Below, in pieces: positions 21,965 through 32,796 of a stretch of 64,000 nt of DNA (the stretch's first letter is position 1; each line of letters starts with the position of its first letter). The notes beneath the pieces were generated by a model. That model did not search any database. It was not told the DNA's origin and saw only the letters and a program-made list of their open reading frames with translations. The position numbers were made by a program, and so were the translations under genes. Location of the stretch: positions 126,171,373 to 126,235,372 of the forward strand of contig OY987299.1 in NCBI GenBank assembly GCA_963920635.1, written 5' to 3'. Source of the DNA: Pseudeuparius sepicola. Its lineage: Eukaryota > Arthropoda > Insecta > Coleoptera > Anthribidae.

Positions 21965-22965
21965 TTGAAAGACAACTTTTTCAAGTTGCCTCGAAAATTC
22001 ATAAATTCTTAACACTGAATGAACGAAACTTTTAACGTGTAACTCAAAAAATAACTTCAACAAATTTGTTTTCTGAGCTTTCGGAGAATAAATCTTCCTC
22101 CTTTCTCAAAGATCATGCCACGTCAAAGTGAAGTGACAGATTAATAAATTTCAGGTTAAAATGTCATGACAACAGAAACAATAGCCTAGCCACCTGCCTG
22201 ATATTGTACCCTGTGTTGTGTTCTATCTAATTATCTATACTAACTTCTCTTTGAATAAGTGGCAATAATATTTTACTGAATTCCACTGAACATTCAGCAA
22301 CACAGTTGCCCGTGTTTCCTAGAATAAATGAAGAATCTTTAATTTTTCGTCTATTTCCTACTTCTTCTTTGAGAATTGGTTTGGACTTCTCCCACAATAT
22401 CCTATGATTGTTATTAAAAGAATGTTCATATATTTTTGACTTCGAAATTTGATTTTGCCTGATATAATTTTTATGTTCTTTTAAACGAACGTTAAATAGC
22501 CTACAAGTCTCTCCAACATAGAACTTTCCACATTCACAAGGAATTTTATAAATGCAATTTTTTGAACTTTGTACCTCATTAAATGGTTTCGTTTTAACTA
22601 ACATCGATCTTAATGTATTTTTGGTTTTAAATATATACTGTTCTGACATTAAAACGATTGCCTATGCGTTTTAGATTATCTGATAGTCCAGGAATATAAG
22701 GAATAATTAAATTTACTGGTCGGTCCACCAGATTTATTTCTCTAATTCTATTAGCATTGTTATTTTGTTGGCAATCCTGAAAAACTTGCTCAACAAATTC
22801 AATAGGATAACTATTCTTCTCAAGAACATGTTTTATATGTTTAATTTCCTCCTCAAATTTTGTGTTATTAGAACAAATCGTTCTAGCCCTGTCATACAAA
22901 CTTTTAATTACTCCTTTTTTAACATATGATGATTGGAGTTGAAATGGTGGCGAAAAACCCAATTA
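21965..22965 (-). mobile_element. Penelope-like element, 5'-truncated (family 2), copy 1
   Basis: Minus-strand relic: coding part at 22227-22962, then a 3' untranslated part (21965-22226) that is shared nearly base for base with 30095-30344 (for example GAACGAAAC, TTCAACAAATTTGTTTTCTG, GACAACAGAAACAA). Truncated at the 5' end within the region after the reverse transcriptase. Confidence 0.85.
22227..22962 (-). pseudogene. Penelope-like C-terminal region with GIY-YIG nuclease, frameshifted
   Basis: Two overlapping frames make one gene. The upstream frame (22962 to 22627) has FQDCQQNNNANRIREI and NLIIPYIPGLSDNLKRIGNR, the segment joining the reverse transcriptase to the nuclease. The downstream frame has NCIYKIPCECGKFYVGET, then RLFNVRLKEHKN and a HSFNNNHRILW segment, the GIY-YIG nuclease with its second metal-binding part. 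The break is at about 22633-22645, where a TATATA run appears to have grown relative to the copy at 30.7 kb. The nuclease cuts DNA to start target-primed copying in this family. Confidence 0.85.
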
Positions 22966-23535
22966 AAAATTAAATGGATCTGTTTGCGCCAGAAATAAAT
23001 TTTAGAAAATATTTTCAAAGATTGTCTCCGAAAGTTATACGAGAATTCTCTAGACGTCGCTCCGCTTTGCTGATTTTTCATCCCGATGAAAATAACGGGG
23101 ACAAATGGAGGCGGGGGCCTTCGGGAACTAGCGGATGTCAGATGCTTCCGGTTCCGACGGTTTATGTCGTTGGTCTCGGGTAGAAGCGAAAAACCGATCG
23201 TCCATCACATCGGGAATGTACTGAATTTTTACGCCCACTCAACCTTTCGAAGTGCCGGCGGCCCCCTGAGGATTATCGCAACGTTTCGATTGGTCGAGGC
23301 GTTGCGATAAATTTGGTCTCTTAACGCGATTTCATTTTATGTTGCTTTAATGTTTTTCAGTCGTTTGATGGAGAAATTAAATTTCACCTCATTTGGAAAG
23401 AAATCGCATCAATCCTTTATAAGGATTCATTCAGTTGCTTCTGGGGTACTCCTGCGGGTGCGAATTATTATTATTACGTAATTTTCCTAGCTGTATGTAA
23501 GTGATTTCCTCTTAATAACACTGAAACCCTTATAG
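22966..23535. other. GC-richer unique island
   Basis: GC-rich stretch at 23050-23310 with frames on the plus strand that lack any known motif. Contains an inverted pair GTTGCGATAA / TTATCGCAAC at about 23275-23311. No gene is supported. Confidence 0.35.
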
Positions 23536-23669
23536 ACGGAGCGCTGGCTACGTAGGAGTAGGGGTCACTCAGTGGCGTAACTATGGAAGAGTAGGCCCGT
23601 GTTCAAAATTTCAGGTGGGCCCTGTGTTTTTTTATGTTTGAAAATGGTGTAACAATGACAAACATTGTA

Positions 23670-24018
23670 TACAGGATGTCCCATTTTCGATACTTTTGCA
23701 AGGTTTATTTATATTTTGAAATTCTTACCTCCTAGAAAAAACCCTTGTACGCCACTGAATTCTACGTGAAAAAAATTATAACGGCCGATTTTTACCATTT
23801 CAACGAGTTAGCGTGTAACGGATATAGGGGGGTGCCTGAAAATGGCAAATTTTGAAAATCACCTTGTGTTAAAAAACTAGGGAGGTCGCATGAAAATTCT
23901 GTATACGAACCTTTCTTTTTATGAAAGAGTAGGTCAGTGTCCCAAAAACCGCAACTCCCTATTTTTAAAAATAACCGAGATATACCTCGCAAAAGTAGCG
24001 AAAATAAGACACCCTGTA
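23670..24018. mobile_element. TACAGG foldback MITE inside the hAT element
   Basis: Left end TACAGGATGTCCCATTTTCG and right end, inverted, TACAGGGTGTCTTATTTTCG match over about 35 bp. Preceded by TA. No coding sequence. Confidence 0.7.
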
Positions 24019-24145
24019 GGTGCATAGAGAATAATCAAACTTGAACTTTGTATTGACCAACAGGTAAAAATAATGCACATTGCTCACTATAGGTCGAAAA
24101 ACGCCATTTTATAGGTCAAAATGTTGACTCACCATGTACGTTCTG

Positions 24146-24808
24146 TACAGGATGATCCAAACTCGACGCCCCAGGCCTATTGCAAGAACACGAAAACTGA
24201 AAATAAAATTTCGAACAGGGGCTGTTAATGGAATGGAATGAAAAACGTGGAATTTTTTCTATTCACTAGGATCGGTTTTCCGAAATCTAGCTAGCCATGA
24301 AAACAATAATTGCGATAGTCAGAAATTATTTAAGAGTATGTTAGGGTACCTTATGCACCATTAAATTTGTTCGACTGGAGTATTTTTTAATTTTTTTTAA
24401 TTGTGCTTGTTACTGACTTGTTTGCTATTATAGTTTGTTACAAAAATTGTTTATTAATATTGTTGAAAAAATTTAGGGGTGCATAAGACAACCTATAACG
24501 TTCTCTTAAATAATTTCTTACTATCAATTGTAAATTTTGAACAATAAAAGATACAGAAAATATTTTCCTATAAAAGTTGTTGAGAATGATAAGGACTTTC
24601 GATATTTAGGAAAAAAATTGTATGTTCTGGGGAAAAATATCATTGATGACGTCACAGTGGCCATTTCCCCCAAATAACAAAAAAGCAAATTTTCGGTCAT
24701 AATTGGACCTTATAGTATGTCCAATTTAAGAACCCCTGTTCGAAATTTTATTTCCAATTTTCGTGTTCCAGCAATAGGCCTGGGGCGTCAAGTTTGGTTC
24801 ATCCTGTA
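24146..24808. mobile_element. TACAGG foldback MITE inside the hAT element (second)
   Basis: Ends TACAGGATGATCCAAACT and the complement of it with AGGCCTGGGGCGTC inside; terminal repeats extend about 80 bp and include GAAATTTTATTT. The interior is AT-rich and unpaired except for short segments. Confidence 0.75.
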
Positions 24809-25599
24809 GGTATATTTACTCTTAAGTTATTAGTTATTATACATGTTTTGTACTACCCTTGAATTTTCATTGTTGCGAAATTTCAATGGCCCTCTATGTA
24901 ACCGATTAGAGATTCTAACTCGTCCGTTATTATATACGCAGCACCACATCAATCGGCTCGCATCGGAAAAACCGAAATTTATGCGCCCTGCATGAATCTT
25001 GGTGGCGGTGGGCCCCTAGCAGTTCTGGGCCCGTGTTCACCGCACACTCTGAACACCCTGTAGTTACGCCACTGGGGTCACTCGGTAAAGTGGGAATTTG
25101 ATCATTTATAGGTTCCTTTGTTACTGACCTAGCGAGAGGCAAGCGGGCAGAAGGCACCCTTTTCGTAAAAAATTTTTTAAAGTTAATTTATTGAAAGTTT
25201 GCAGGAAAATCGGAGATATTGATATTAATAAAGAGTCGGCAGAAGGCGCTAATGTTGCAAACATTTTTGCAACAATTATGTGACTTGCATTTATTCTGTA
25301 ACTCAAAATAACACCAATTGCAAAACGGCAGAAGGCTAGTTGGAAGAATTCGGGAGATATGGTAAGTGCGTCGGTATCCTATTCGAATAATTACTATACC
25401 TCATACCTATATTATATTTTATTTCATCAAGTACACTTTTGGCAATTTGTCAGCATATTTTACAATAATTCAGTACACTATTTGTCAATTGCCGGAAGTC
25501 AATTACGAAGACATACGTAAATCAATAATTTTATTAATGAAAAAATATGGCAACTAATTACATTTCTATTAAAATGATATTTATAATTTTGAATATTGT

Positions 25600-25788
25600 T
25601 CAGTCAAAGACTTTGTCGTTGATAGTGGCGATTCGGAAGGTAATTTTGAATTTGATTTCGATAATTTATAAACTTTATTAAATTATTAATTTCTACTTTC
25701 AGCTGAAGATGATGACATGGTATACAACAGCGATGAGGATGTTGACTTTAATGACAACATGGAAAATGAAGGTTACATAACGGAGTAA
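25600..25788 (+). CDS. Candidate spliced acidic C-terminal exons in foldback loop
   Basis: The plus strand has an exon-like stretch after ATTGTTCAG (25603) that reads VKDFVVDSGDSE and stops at a GTAATT donor near 25639. A TTTCAG acceptor lies at about 25698-25703. Joining them keeps one frame, and the second part reads EDDDMVYNSDEDVDFNDN and ends with a stop at 25788. The resulting tail is strongly acidic. I do not recognise the protein. It could be the 3' end of the transposase gene of the foldback or captured host sequence. Confidence 0.35.
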
Positions 25789-26390
25789 TGTAATATTTAA
25801 AATAAAATTAGTATTAGTGAAAAATAAAATAAAATAAAATGAGATTAATATTAAGATTAATATAAAATTAGTATTAGTGTTATAAATATATATTGTATTA
25901 CGAGGAAAAATAAAATTATTTCCATGTTATTATACTATAACCATTAATATTTTCGTACCGACGCACTTACTATTTGCCATATCTCCCTAATTCTTCCAAG
26001 TAGCCTTCTGCCGTTTTGCTACTAGTGTTATTTTGAGTTACAGAATAAATGTAAAAATTTGCAGAAGTTTACCCAGTCACATAATTGTTGCAAACATTTT
26101 TGCAACATTAGCGCCTTCTGCCGACTCTTTATTTTACACCTAGCCTTCTGCCAATTTTTTCTCTACTTATTTGCAATATCTCCGATTATCCTGCAAATTT
26201 TCAACACTTTACCTTAACAATTTTTTTACGAAAAAAAAAGCATGTTTAACCCCCTACCCTCACTTTACTCTTCCAGGGTGCCTTCTGCCCGCCCGCCTCT
26301 CGCTATGTCAGTAACAACGGAACCTATAAATGATCAAATTCCCACTTTACAGAGTGACCCCTCCTCCTACGTAGCCAGCTCTTAGACTAT

Positions 26391-26499
26391 TACACTAAAA
26401 CGTTAGATAGAGCAAGACAGCATTGAATGATTGCCAGTTTTTCTCTCAGCATACCTAAAGTAGATTTTTAAAATATAATAATGACTTGAAACGGCGAGT
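26391..26499. other. Short spacer
   Basis: No feature recognised between the foldback end and block W. Confidence 0.3.
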
Positions 26500-26860
26500 T
26501 ACTTGCAACGAATTCAATGTGCATCGAGTGCCATAAATTGCTGCTATCGGCCGCATTTTGCTACTTGAAGTTTTCGACATTTTTATAATTAAGTGGCAAA
26601 GTAAAGAAACGTAACGACCTTGTCTGCAATTTTATTTTCAATTTTAATTTAGCGACATAGAAGCGAACACGGAACGTTATTATGTTGGTAATTTCCTTGG
26701 AATTATACAAATTTCTCGTGTACTTGAGGCGGGCATGTTCTCTGCCTCAAGCGGAGGTCGAGAGACACGAGGCGACCGCGCTGCGGACTGGCCATTTCCT
26801 GTAATTAATGCCAAATTAATTAGGCTAACAACTGTACTGGAGCCGGGACTGGAAATGGAA
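26500..26860 (+). repeat. Duplicated non-coding block W, copy 1
   Basis: Aligns with 32555-32800 (shared AAATTGCTGCTATCGGCCGC, CATTTTTxTAATTAAGTGG) and in its second half with 29650-29815 (CACGAGGCGACCGC, GGCCATTTCCT, CCAAATTAATTAGGC). The last word holds two TAATTA sites, which homeodomain proteins can bind. Non-coding. Confidence 0.75.
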
Positions 26861-27110
26861 CAAATCGATTGAGAGTACGCGATGAAGGGCAATGTCCGAA
26901 ATCAGAGAAAAGGAAGTATCTTGAATGATCGACTGGGGATTTTAGGAATTTAGTCTTCGTATATTGACGGGCAAGAATCGAAGGGAAAGTATAATGATAT
27001 CGTGTTTACTGGACAGAAAAAGGACGGCGGTCAAATTTACACTGAAAGTTGAGAGAGAATTACCGCTTGCCGCTATATAAATATGCCTCGGCTGGTATAC
27101 AGGCAAGCAG

Positions 27111-27425
27111 TAGACTGGGAGATAGTGACAGATTTTTGGACGTGATTTTACTTAGTATGCCTTTCAAAGGGCATCATGTTGCGTAGTATATTCTCGCAAT
27201 AATAAGGTGTGCATCAGAGAATCATCCTGGATTCTTCATATGAAAAACTGAGTTTTCATTTATTCGAAAAATATGCGTTTTGATATGAGTTTTTCATATG
27301 AAGAACCCAGGATGACTCTCTGATTCATACCTTATTATTGTGAGAATATACCCAACATAATGCCCTTTGAAAGGCATACTGAGTAAAATCACGTCCAAAA
27401 ATCTGTCACTATATCTCCTGGTCTA
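27111..27425. mobile_element. Foldback element, TAGACCGGG family, deleted copy
   Basis: TAGACTGGGAGATAGTGACA at the left and CTCCTGGTCTA at the right, with arms shared with 318-1178 (TTTTTGGACGTGATTTTACT). The middle of the arms is missing, so only 315 bp remain. Confidence 0.8.
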
Positions 27426-27430
27426 AAGTT

Positions 27431-27615
27431 ATTAGCATGTGTGCAGACGATAAACCATTAGGCAACTAGATATTCTCCTTTTATTTATCTGTTCCCGTAA
27501 CTCGAAGAAAATGGGTCTCACGGTGCTCGTTTCCATAGGCCAAAGTGCCTGTATTTTACCCCAAAGATCCAAGGAGTCTTAACGGCAACAGACTGGCAAC
27601 TGATCAGTTGGATGA
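27431..27615 (+). repeat. Duplicated non-coding block Z, copy 1
   Basis: Aligns with 32214-32370: AAACCATT, CTCCTTTTATTT, CCCGTAAC, GGCCAAAGTGCC and AACGGCAAC occur in the same order and spacing. Both copies directly follow the same foldback family or block Y. Confidence 0.7.
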
Positions 27616-27729
27616 ATACGGAGCACAAGGGCTTGCATAACAAAACTGTTAGAACATGAAGATTATGTTCACCTACAGAGGTAGGTGGAGGGAGGAAAAA
27701 TTGACACGAAAATTGGTGGATTCCAAATA

Positions 27730-29221
27730 TCTTAACCAAACCTCATTTGGTAAAATTCACACTAACAAATTCGTAAATTTTAACACTTAGGTGTGTAATT
27801 CTTTATATTTCTAACACGCCATCGTGTTTGTTCACACCACTGGGGTGACACCACGCGGTATTCCTTAACACCATTCGGTGTCCCTTAGCACTAAGCGGTG
27901 TTAAATTGAACGTATTAACACAAGTTCGTGTTAGGTAGATGAGAGGGGGAAGGTATTTCACCAGTTATGGGTGTACAATCTTAGGCAATCGAACGTGATG
28001 CGCGACGGAGCTTATCATTTTGTGTGACGCGTATAATAGGTATAAAAGTGATTCTACCGACCGCTAGTGCAAAAATGGTGTTGCTATGGAAAGTAAAATT
28101 TCATAGTGAAGTCAGATGGATTAAAATGACAGGCGAATATGCAGATGTGACGACGAAAGGTGCGATAGCCGAGGTGATAGCCCCTATATAACCTATACTC
28201 GTTGACTGTGTTGATATGAGTTTGTTCTCACCGCAATCAGAAACCAGTCGCGAATCTGATTGACGGATTTTAAATTATATAGTTATTTATATTAACAGTT
28301 GTTCTGATTATTTTGATGCCGGCTGATTGGCTCCGACTTAGTTGGGACCTGCTTGTGCTTGTGAGAAAAGGTCTTTCTAACTAAATCGCTGTGTCGCAAC
28401 GTTTGAAGTTTCTTTTCGTCTCACACGGGCAATTATTCTGTAAGGCAACAGTTACTTAAGTACATTGTACGAATTTGTACGAAATAGTTTGGTCGCATCA
28501 AAATGTACGAATTTGTAAGAAAATACTCTTTTGCAGTATACTTAAGTATAAAAAATAACTTACTAACATAAAGCATTTCTTGTGTTTGTGGTTAGGTACA
28601 CTTTTCTTATACGAATTCGTACGAAATTTTATATATAACTTTTTATAACCAAATATTTTTGGCTGAGAGAGAATATTTATTTATAGCTTTAAGAAAGAAA
28701 ATGTTGATATTTTCATACCTACTTGTAAGGAATCGTTCATATTATTATATTTTGGAACTGAAATAAAATATTTTCTTTACTTATTACTGTTTATTATTTC
28801 CTACAAATAATTTAAATTGAAGACCAAGCACATATTATGCCTGGTTCATACAGCTTCTTTATCTTTTAGTTTTACTTTATTTTTACAAATAACACATTTC
28901 CTTAATTTGAACTTATCAATGTCATTTGAAATTTCTTTAAAATAAAGTACGTGTAAAACTATAAAAGAGAAAGAAGAAGAAAAGGGGAATACCAAATAAA
29001 TTAAATTACACCATTTTGACCAAATTGCCTGTAAAAGTTACACAACACGGTGTTAATCTTACACAACGCCGTGTTAAATATTCACACCAGCATAGTTCTT
29101 ATTGACACCAGAACATTTGGTGAAATTGACCAAAAAAGAAGGTATAAAATTTACCAGATATAGTGTGGACTTCTATAGACCACTTTTCGTGTCAAATTTA
29201 ACACCGGATTTTTTACTGTGT
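27730..29221. mobile_element. Element with terminal arrays of short hairpins
   Basis: At 27780-27935 at least six short hairpins of the ACAC...GTGT type follow each other about every 20-25 bases (for example ACACCATTCGGTGT, AACACAAGTTCGTGTT). A matching array is at 29038-29215 near the other end (ACACGGTGT, ACGCCGTGT). The right end reads ACACCGGATTTTTTACTGTG. The arrangement fits a DNA transposon with subterminal binding-site arrays; superfamily is not clear. No target duplication was found. Confidence 0.55.
28075..28191 (+). CDS. Small ORF (38 residues) inside the hairpin-array element
   Basis: An ATG at 28075 opens MVLLWKVKFHSEVRWIKMTG and closes at 28191. A TATAAAAG box lies about 45 bp upstream. 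The start is vaguely like PB1-type domains (lysine, hydrophobic strands), but this is a guess. It may be the first exon of a lost transposase or chance. Confidence 0.25.
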   Translation: MVLLWKVKFHSEVRWIKMTGEYADVTTKGAIAEVIAPI

Positions 29222-29645
29222 AGGCAAATTGCCTTTTTGCCAGTTTTGCCTTTTTCGTAAATTTTCTGCCTTTTTTGATTATTCCATCCATTTTCAAAAA
29301 GAAAAGGAAGAAGAAGAGGAACTTCAAACAACATGTCCCAGTTAAGCATAAAAAAGCGAAGACGAAGAAATTAAATGAGATTTCTTGAAATTAGGTAATC
29401 TTAGTTTTAAAATGTTCATCGAAAAATTGTGGAAAGAAACCAGCTTCTGACGGAAGTACTTTGAGAACGCTTTGAAACCATGGTACCATGACACTATTTC
29501 AAAAATTAAGGCTTGTATACGAAATATACGAAGGATACTAGCCTTTTTTAATTATTTCCACTTGCGAATGATTTAATTAATATCATGGAAAAAGTATTTA
29601 TTAAGGCACCATTAAGGGTACAAGTTTATGGAGATATATTGCCCG
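29222..29645. other. No feature recognised
   Basis: AT-rich with repeated GCCTTTTT words near 29228-29275. The plus-strand frame at 29585-29818 runs into block W and lacks any motif. Confidence 0.35.
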
Positions 29646-29649
29646 ATAC

Positions 29650-29815
29650 ACCTCTCCTGGATTTGAGGCGGACGTGCTCGCTGCCTCCGAAGCAAGCTAG
29701 CAGGGCAGAGGCCAAGTGGCACGAGGCGACCGCTGCGGAGCGGCCATTTCCTCTAATTAATCCCAAATTAATTAGGCCATCTACTACAATCCTAGTGGAA
29801 CTAGAAACGGAACAG
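29650..29815 (+). repeat. Duplicated non-coding block W, copy 2
   Basis: Matches the second half of 26500-26860: TTGAGGCGG, GCTGCCTC, GGCACGAGGCGACCGC, GGCCATTTCCT, CCAAATTAATTAGGC. The first half is absent. Distance to copy 1 is about 3 kb, as is the distance to copy 3. Confidence 0.75.
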
Positions 29816-29828
29816 TAGATAATATATA

Positions 29829-29846
29829 ATAATAATAATAATTTCC
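29829..29846. repeat. AAT microsatellite
   Basis: TAATAATAATAATAATTT at the junction between block W and the fragment of the TACAGTGTGG element. Confidence 0.8.
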
Positions 29847-29936
29847 CCTAACACTTTTATTAAAACATGTTTTTGATATGAGGAATATTTTAAGAAATAT
29901 AGGCAATATTCCACAATTTGTATCCACACTGTATAG
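29845..29936. mobile_element. Single arm of the TACAGTGTGG foldback
   Basis: TTTCCCCTAACACTTTTATT through CCACACTGTA matches the right arm of the element at 45823-49202 (48478-48560 plus 49182-49202). TATA follows. The other arm is missing, so this is a solo end. Confidence 0.75.
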
Positions 29937-30094
29937 TGCTGGAGGTTTTAAAATTGAAGACTATAGCAAGAGGCAAAAAACGAAAGAAAAGTAGTAAAAG
30001 TCAGAAAAACGAATGAGGTCAAGATTATACTAAAACTTATCGATTATCGATAAGGGCATTTGGTCAATGACTCGCCTGATTTAAACTGATTAAA
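29937..30094. other. Short spacer
   Basis: No feature recognised; contains a TCGATTATCGATAA inverted word at about 30037-30051. Confidence 0.3.
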
Positions 30095-30757
30095 AGGAAA
30101 CTTTTTCAATTTGCTTGGAAAACTCATAAATTATTAATAGTAAATGAACGAAACATTCAACGTGTAACTCAAAAAATAACTTCAACAAATTTGTTTTCTG
30201 AACTTTTGAAGAATAAATCTTCCTCCTTTCTCAAAGATCATATTACGTCAAAGTCAAATGACAGATTAATAAATTTCAGGTTAAAATGTCATGACAACAG
30301 AAACAACAGCCTATAGGCACCTGTCTGATAATTTATCCAGTGTTCTATCCAAAATTGTCTATACTAACTTCTCTTTGAATAACGAACTGGCAATTATATT
30401 TTACACAATTGTACGTATTTCCTAGAATGAATGCTGGTTCTTTAATTTTTTGTCCATTTCCTACTTCTTCTTTGAGAATTGGTTTGGACCTATCCCACAA
30501 AATCCTATGTTCACATATTTTTGTCTTCGAAATTTGATTTTGCCTGATATAATTTTTATGTTCTTTTAAACGAACGTTAAATGGCCTACAAGTCTCCCCA
30601 ACATAGAACTTTCCACATTCGCAAGGAATTTTATAAATGCAGTTTTTTGAACTTTGTACCTCATTAATTGGTTTCGTTTTAACTAGCATCGATCTTAATG
30701 TATTTTTGGCTTTAAATATTGTTCTGACATTAAAACCATTGCAGCGGAACCACGTCC
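30095..30757 (-). mobile_element. Penelope-like element, 5'-truncated (family 2), copy 2
   Basis: Same family as 21965-22965; the 3' untranslated part 30095-30344 and the coding part are collinear with it. The 5' truncation lies near 30745, earlier than in copy 1, so most of the linker is gone. Confidence 0.85.
30345..30757 (-). pseudogene. Penelope GIY-YIG nuclease domain
   Basis: An open frame reads NVRTIFKAKNTLRSMLVKTK, then NCIYKIPCECGKFYVGET and RPFNVRLKEHKN. This is the GIY-YIG domain, here without the frameshift seen in copy 1 at the NVRT site. Small deletions have removed part of the HSFNNNH segment (only EHRILW remains) and the later NCVAECSVE segment. It lacks a reverse transcriptase and start context, so it is a relic although open over 140 codons. 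Confidence 0.8.
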
Positions 30758-31010
30758 ACCAAACAGTCACTGTGATCGCAGTCGAGTGCTATGTGAAACC
30801 TAATTTATTTCATACATTTTTTTAAATGTATAATAAACTATCTTAAAAAATGAAATTAACATTTTCATTCATAAACTCCCAAGTATCACTATTGGAGCCA
30901 ACCTCACGGGTTATTATGACAATCGACAAGAATAAATGCATAGTAAGTGAGACAGAGACAACAGCCCGCGCGTCCGCTCTGAAGCTGCAAAGAGACAAGG
31001 GTGTCGTACT

Positions 31011-31148
31011 TTCATCCGGTACCAAAAAGAAACTCGAAAATCCCATATCGATAAGAGAATTTCCCGATTCACGATTAACCACTTTCGATAAACGGGACGG
31101 CTGCAGAATCAACGAAACCGACGGAAAATCCTCTGAAACCACTTTTAC
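31011..31148 (+). repeat. Duplicated non-coding block X, copy 2
   Basis: Homologous to 1-131. It sits 38 bp upstream of a TAGACCG foldback. Open frames on both strands cross it (30843-31154 minus, 30850-31188 plus) but copy 1 does not keep them, so coding is not supported. Confidence 0.7.
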
Positions 31149-31185
31149 AATCAAAGAAATCCGCTTAATTTCATGTTACGTGAAT

Positions 31186-31980
31186 TAGACCGGGAGATAG
31201 TGTCAGATTTTTGGGCGTGATTTTACTCAGTATGCCTTTGCAAAGGGCATTATGTTGCGTATATTCTCACAATAATAAGGTATGAATCAGAGAGTCATCC
31301 TGGGTTCTTCACATAGAAAAATGAGTTTTCATTTATTCTAAAAATAGAAATAGAATAGAAAATTCCTCGGAAATATCGGCATACCGTTAGCGTGGGTCCA
31401 AAGGGCTATTATTGACATGTGAATTTGTATTTTAATAATTAATTTTTCCACGTTTCTGAACAGGCTTCCAATGAGAAGTATGCAAGTTCTTGTTTAGAAA
31501 CTGCCGAAGAAAAGGTGGCATACTGTTTGCGCATGTCCAAGTACACTTTACATCGAATAAATCGTTTAAATGATTAAATAACATTCAATTAAAACTGTAC
31601 TTGGACACGCGCAAACGGTATGCCATCTTTTTTGTCATCAGTTGCATAACAAGGACTTGCATACTTCTCATTGGCAGCCTGCTAAGAAACGTTTAAAGAA
31701 TTAATTATTAAAATATAAGTTCACGAGACAATAATAGCCCTTTGGGCCCACGCTAACGGTATGCCTATGGTTTTCCGAGGAATTTTCTATTTTGAACTTC
31801 ATTATAAAACACATGGCAGCCTGACTAAAATCATATCAAAACGCATATTTTGCGAATAATTGAAAACTCAATTTTTCATAAGAGGAACCCAGGATGACTC
31901 TCTGATTCATACCTTATTATTGTGAGAATATGTGCCCAACCTAATGCCCTTTGCACGGCATACTGAGTAAAATCACGTCC
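31186..31980. mobile_element. Foldback element, TAGACCGGG family, copy with lost right end
   Basis: Palindrome with the left end TAGACCGGGAGATAGTGTCA; the right arm stops at AAAATCACGTCC (31980) without its last 33 bp. Arms meet near 31575. Same family and orientation-free structure as 318-1178. Confidence 0.85.
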
Positions 31981-32003
31981 GACTGACGTATTAATACCTG
32001 ACG

Positions 32004-32196
32004 ATCAGTCAACGCAATTTTTATTTTCTACGGGAAGGAACGGGGTGGTACGAGGGAATGTTAGGGAAAGTTGTTGATTTGAGAAGCCGTGGAATTGGCG
32101 CCACGTTGCCGCACCTACCCGAAATTCTTGATTTCTTACTCATTTCTAGTGCCTAGTGGAAACATTTATGAGGCCGCTCCTGTACGTTATTGGCGG
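32004..32196 (+). repeat. Duplicated non-coding block Y, copy 2
   Basis: Collinear with 1452-1645, including GGGGTGGTACGAGGGAATGT and CCTAGTGGAAACATTTATG. Confidence 0.75.
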
Positions 32197-32213
32197 AAGA
32201 GTCTGCTTGCAAG

Positions 32214-32370
32214 TTAAACCATTGTGTAACTAGATATAACTCTCCTTTTATTTGTCTATTCCCGTAACCCCAAGAAAATAGATCCTAAGGCGCCCGTTCT
32301 TATCGGCCAAAGTGCCCGTATGTTACCGGAGCATCTTGAGCTTCTAACGGCAACCCGACTGGCAGCTGCT
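32214..32370 (+). repeat. Duplicated non-coding block Z, copy 2
   Basis: Collinear with 27431-27615. Directly follows block Y, showing that Y and Z belong to one ancestral segment. Confidence 0.7.
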
Positions 32371-32554
32371 CAGACGAGTGAGTCATGAGCGAGCGTAGCC
32401 ACTGGGCAGCTTCCATCCTGTGAGTAATGGTTTGTACAACAAATTTTTCGACTGTAATGAATATGATTAACCATTGGATTCGACATCAGTGTCTACCGAA
32501 AACTTCACAAATCTATACACGGAAAAGGCTGCGTGGTTGAACTGGCACGCCATG

Positions 32555-32796
32555 TTACTTACAAAACGAATTCAATGAGTGCAATAAATTGCTGCTATCG
32601 GCCGCATTATGCTACTTCAACTCAAGTTTCCGACATTTTTGTAATTAAGTGGAAAAATGAAGAAACAGCGCGACCTTATTTTCAATTTCAATTTAACCAT
32701 ACACAAGCATCACGGAACGTTATTTCCTTCGTTATTTCCTTGGGATTAGAGAGCATTTATATTGCATTTGAGGCGATAGTTTTCGCTGCCTCAAAG
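32555..32796 (+). repeat. Duplicated non-coding block W, copy 3
   Basis: Matches 26500-26770. It is cut at GCTGCCTCAAA by the THAP-exon element that begins next to it, so its second half is missing. Confidence 0.75.

Larger units (their letters stand above)
23570..25074. mobile_element. Non-autonomous hAT element with 8-bp TSD
   Basis: Terminal repeats CAGTGGCGTAACTA and TAGTTACGCCACTG; the 8-bp word GGGTCACT flanks both ends exactly (23562-23569 and 25075-25082). These are standard hAT features. It has no transposase, and two TACAGG foldbacks have inserted into it. Confidence 0.9.
23536..26390. mobile_element. Large foldback element with GGCAGAAGGC subterminal repeats, split by an hAT element
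   Basis: The left arm is 23536-23569 plus 25083-25376; the right arm is 25965-26390. Outermost pairing is CTGGCTACGTAGGAG with its complement near 26365. The arms carry the word GGCAGAAGGC repeatedly: three copies on the left (about 25144, 25233, 25329) and complementary copies on the right (about 26000, 26113, 26143, 26280). Such subterminal repeats usually bind transposase. A separate hAT element sits in the left arm. The loop (25377-25964) contains exon-like sequence. Confidence 0.7.

Noticed and set aside
27780..27935. Possible CRISPR-like array of short repeats
   Set aside because: The units are small hairpins with changing sequence and no constant repeat or unique spacers; the DNA is eukaryotic.
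30850..31188. Overlapping frames of 112 and 103 codons on both strands
   Set aside because: The homologous block at 1-131 does not keep either frame, so the region is treated as non-coding.
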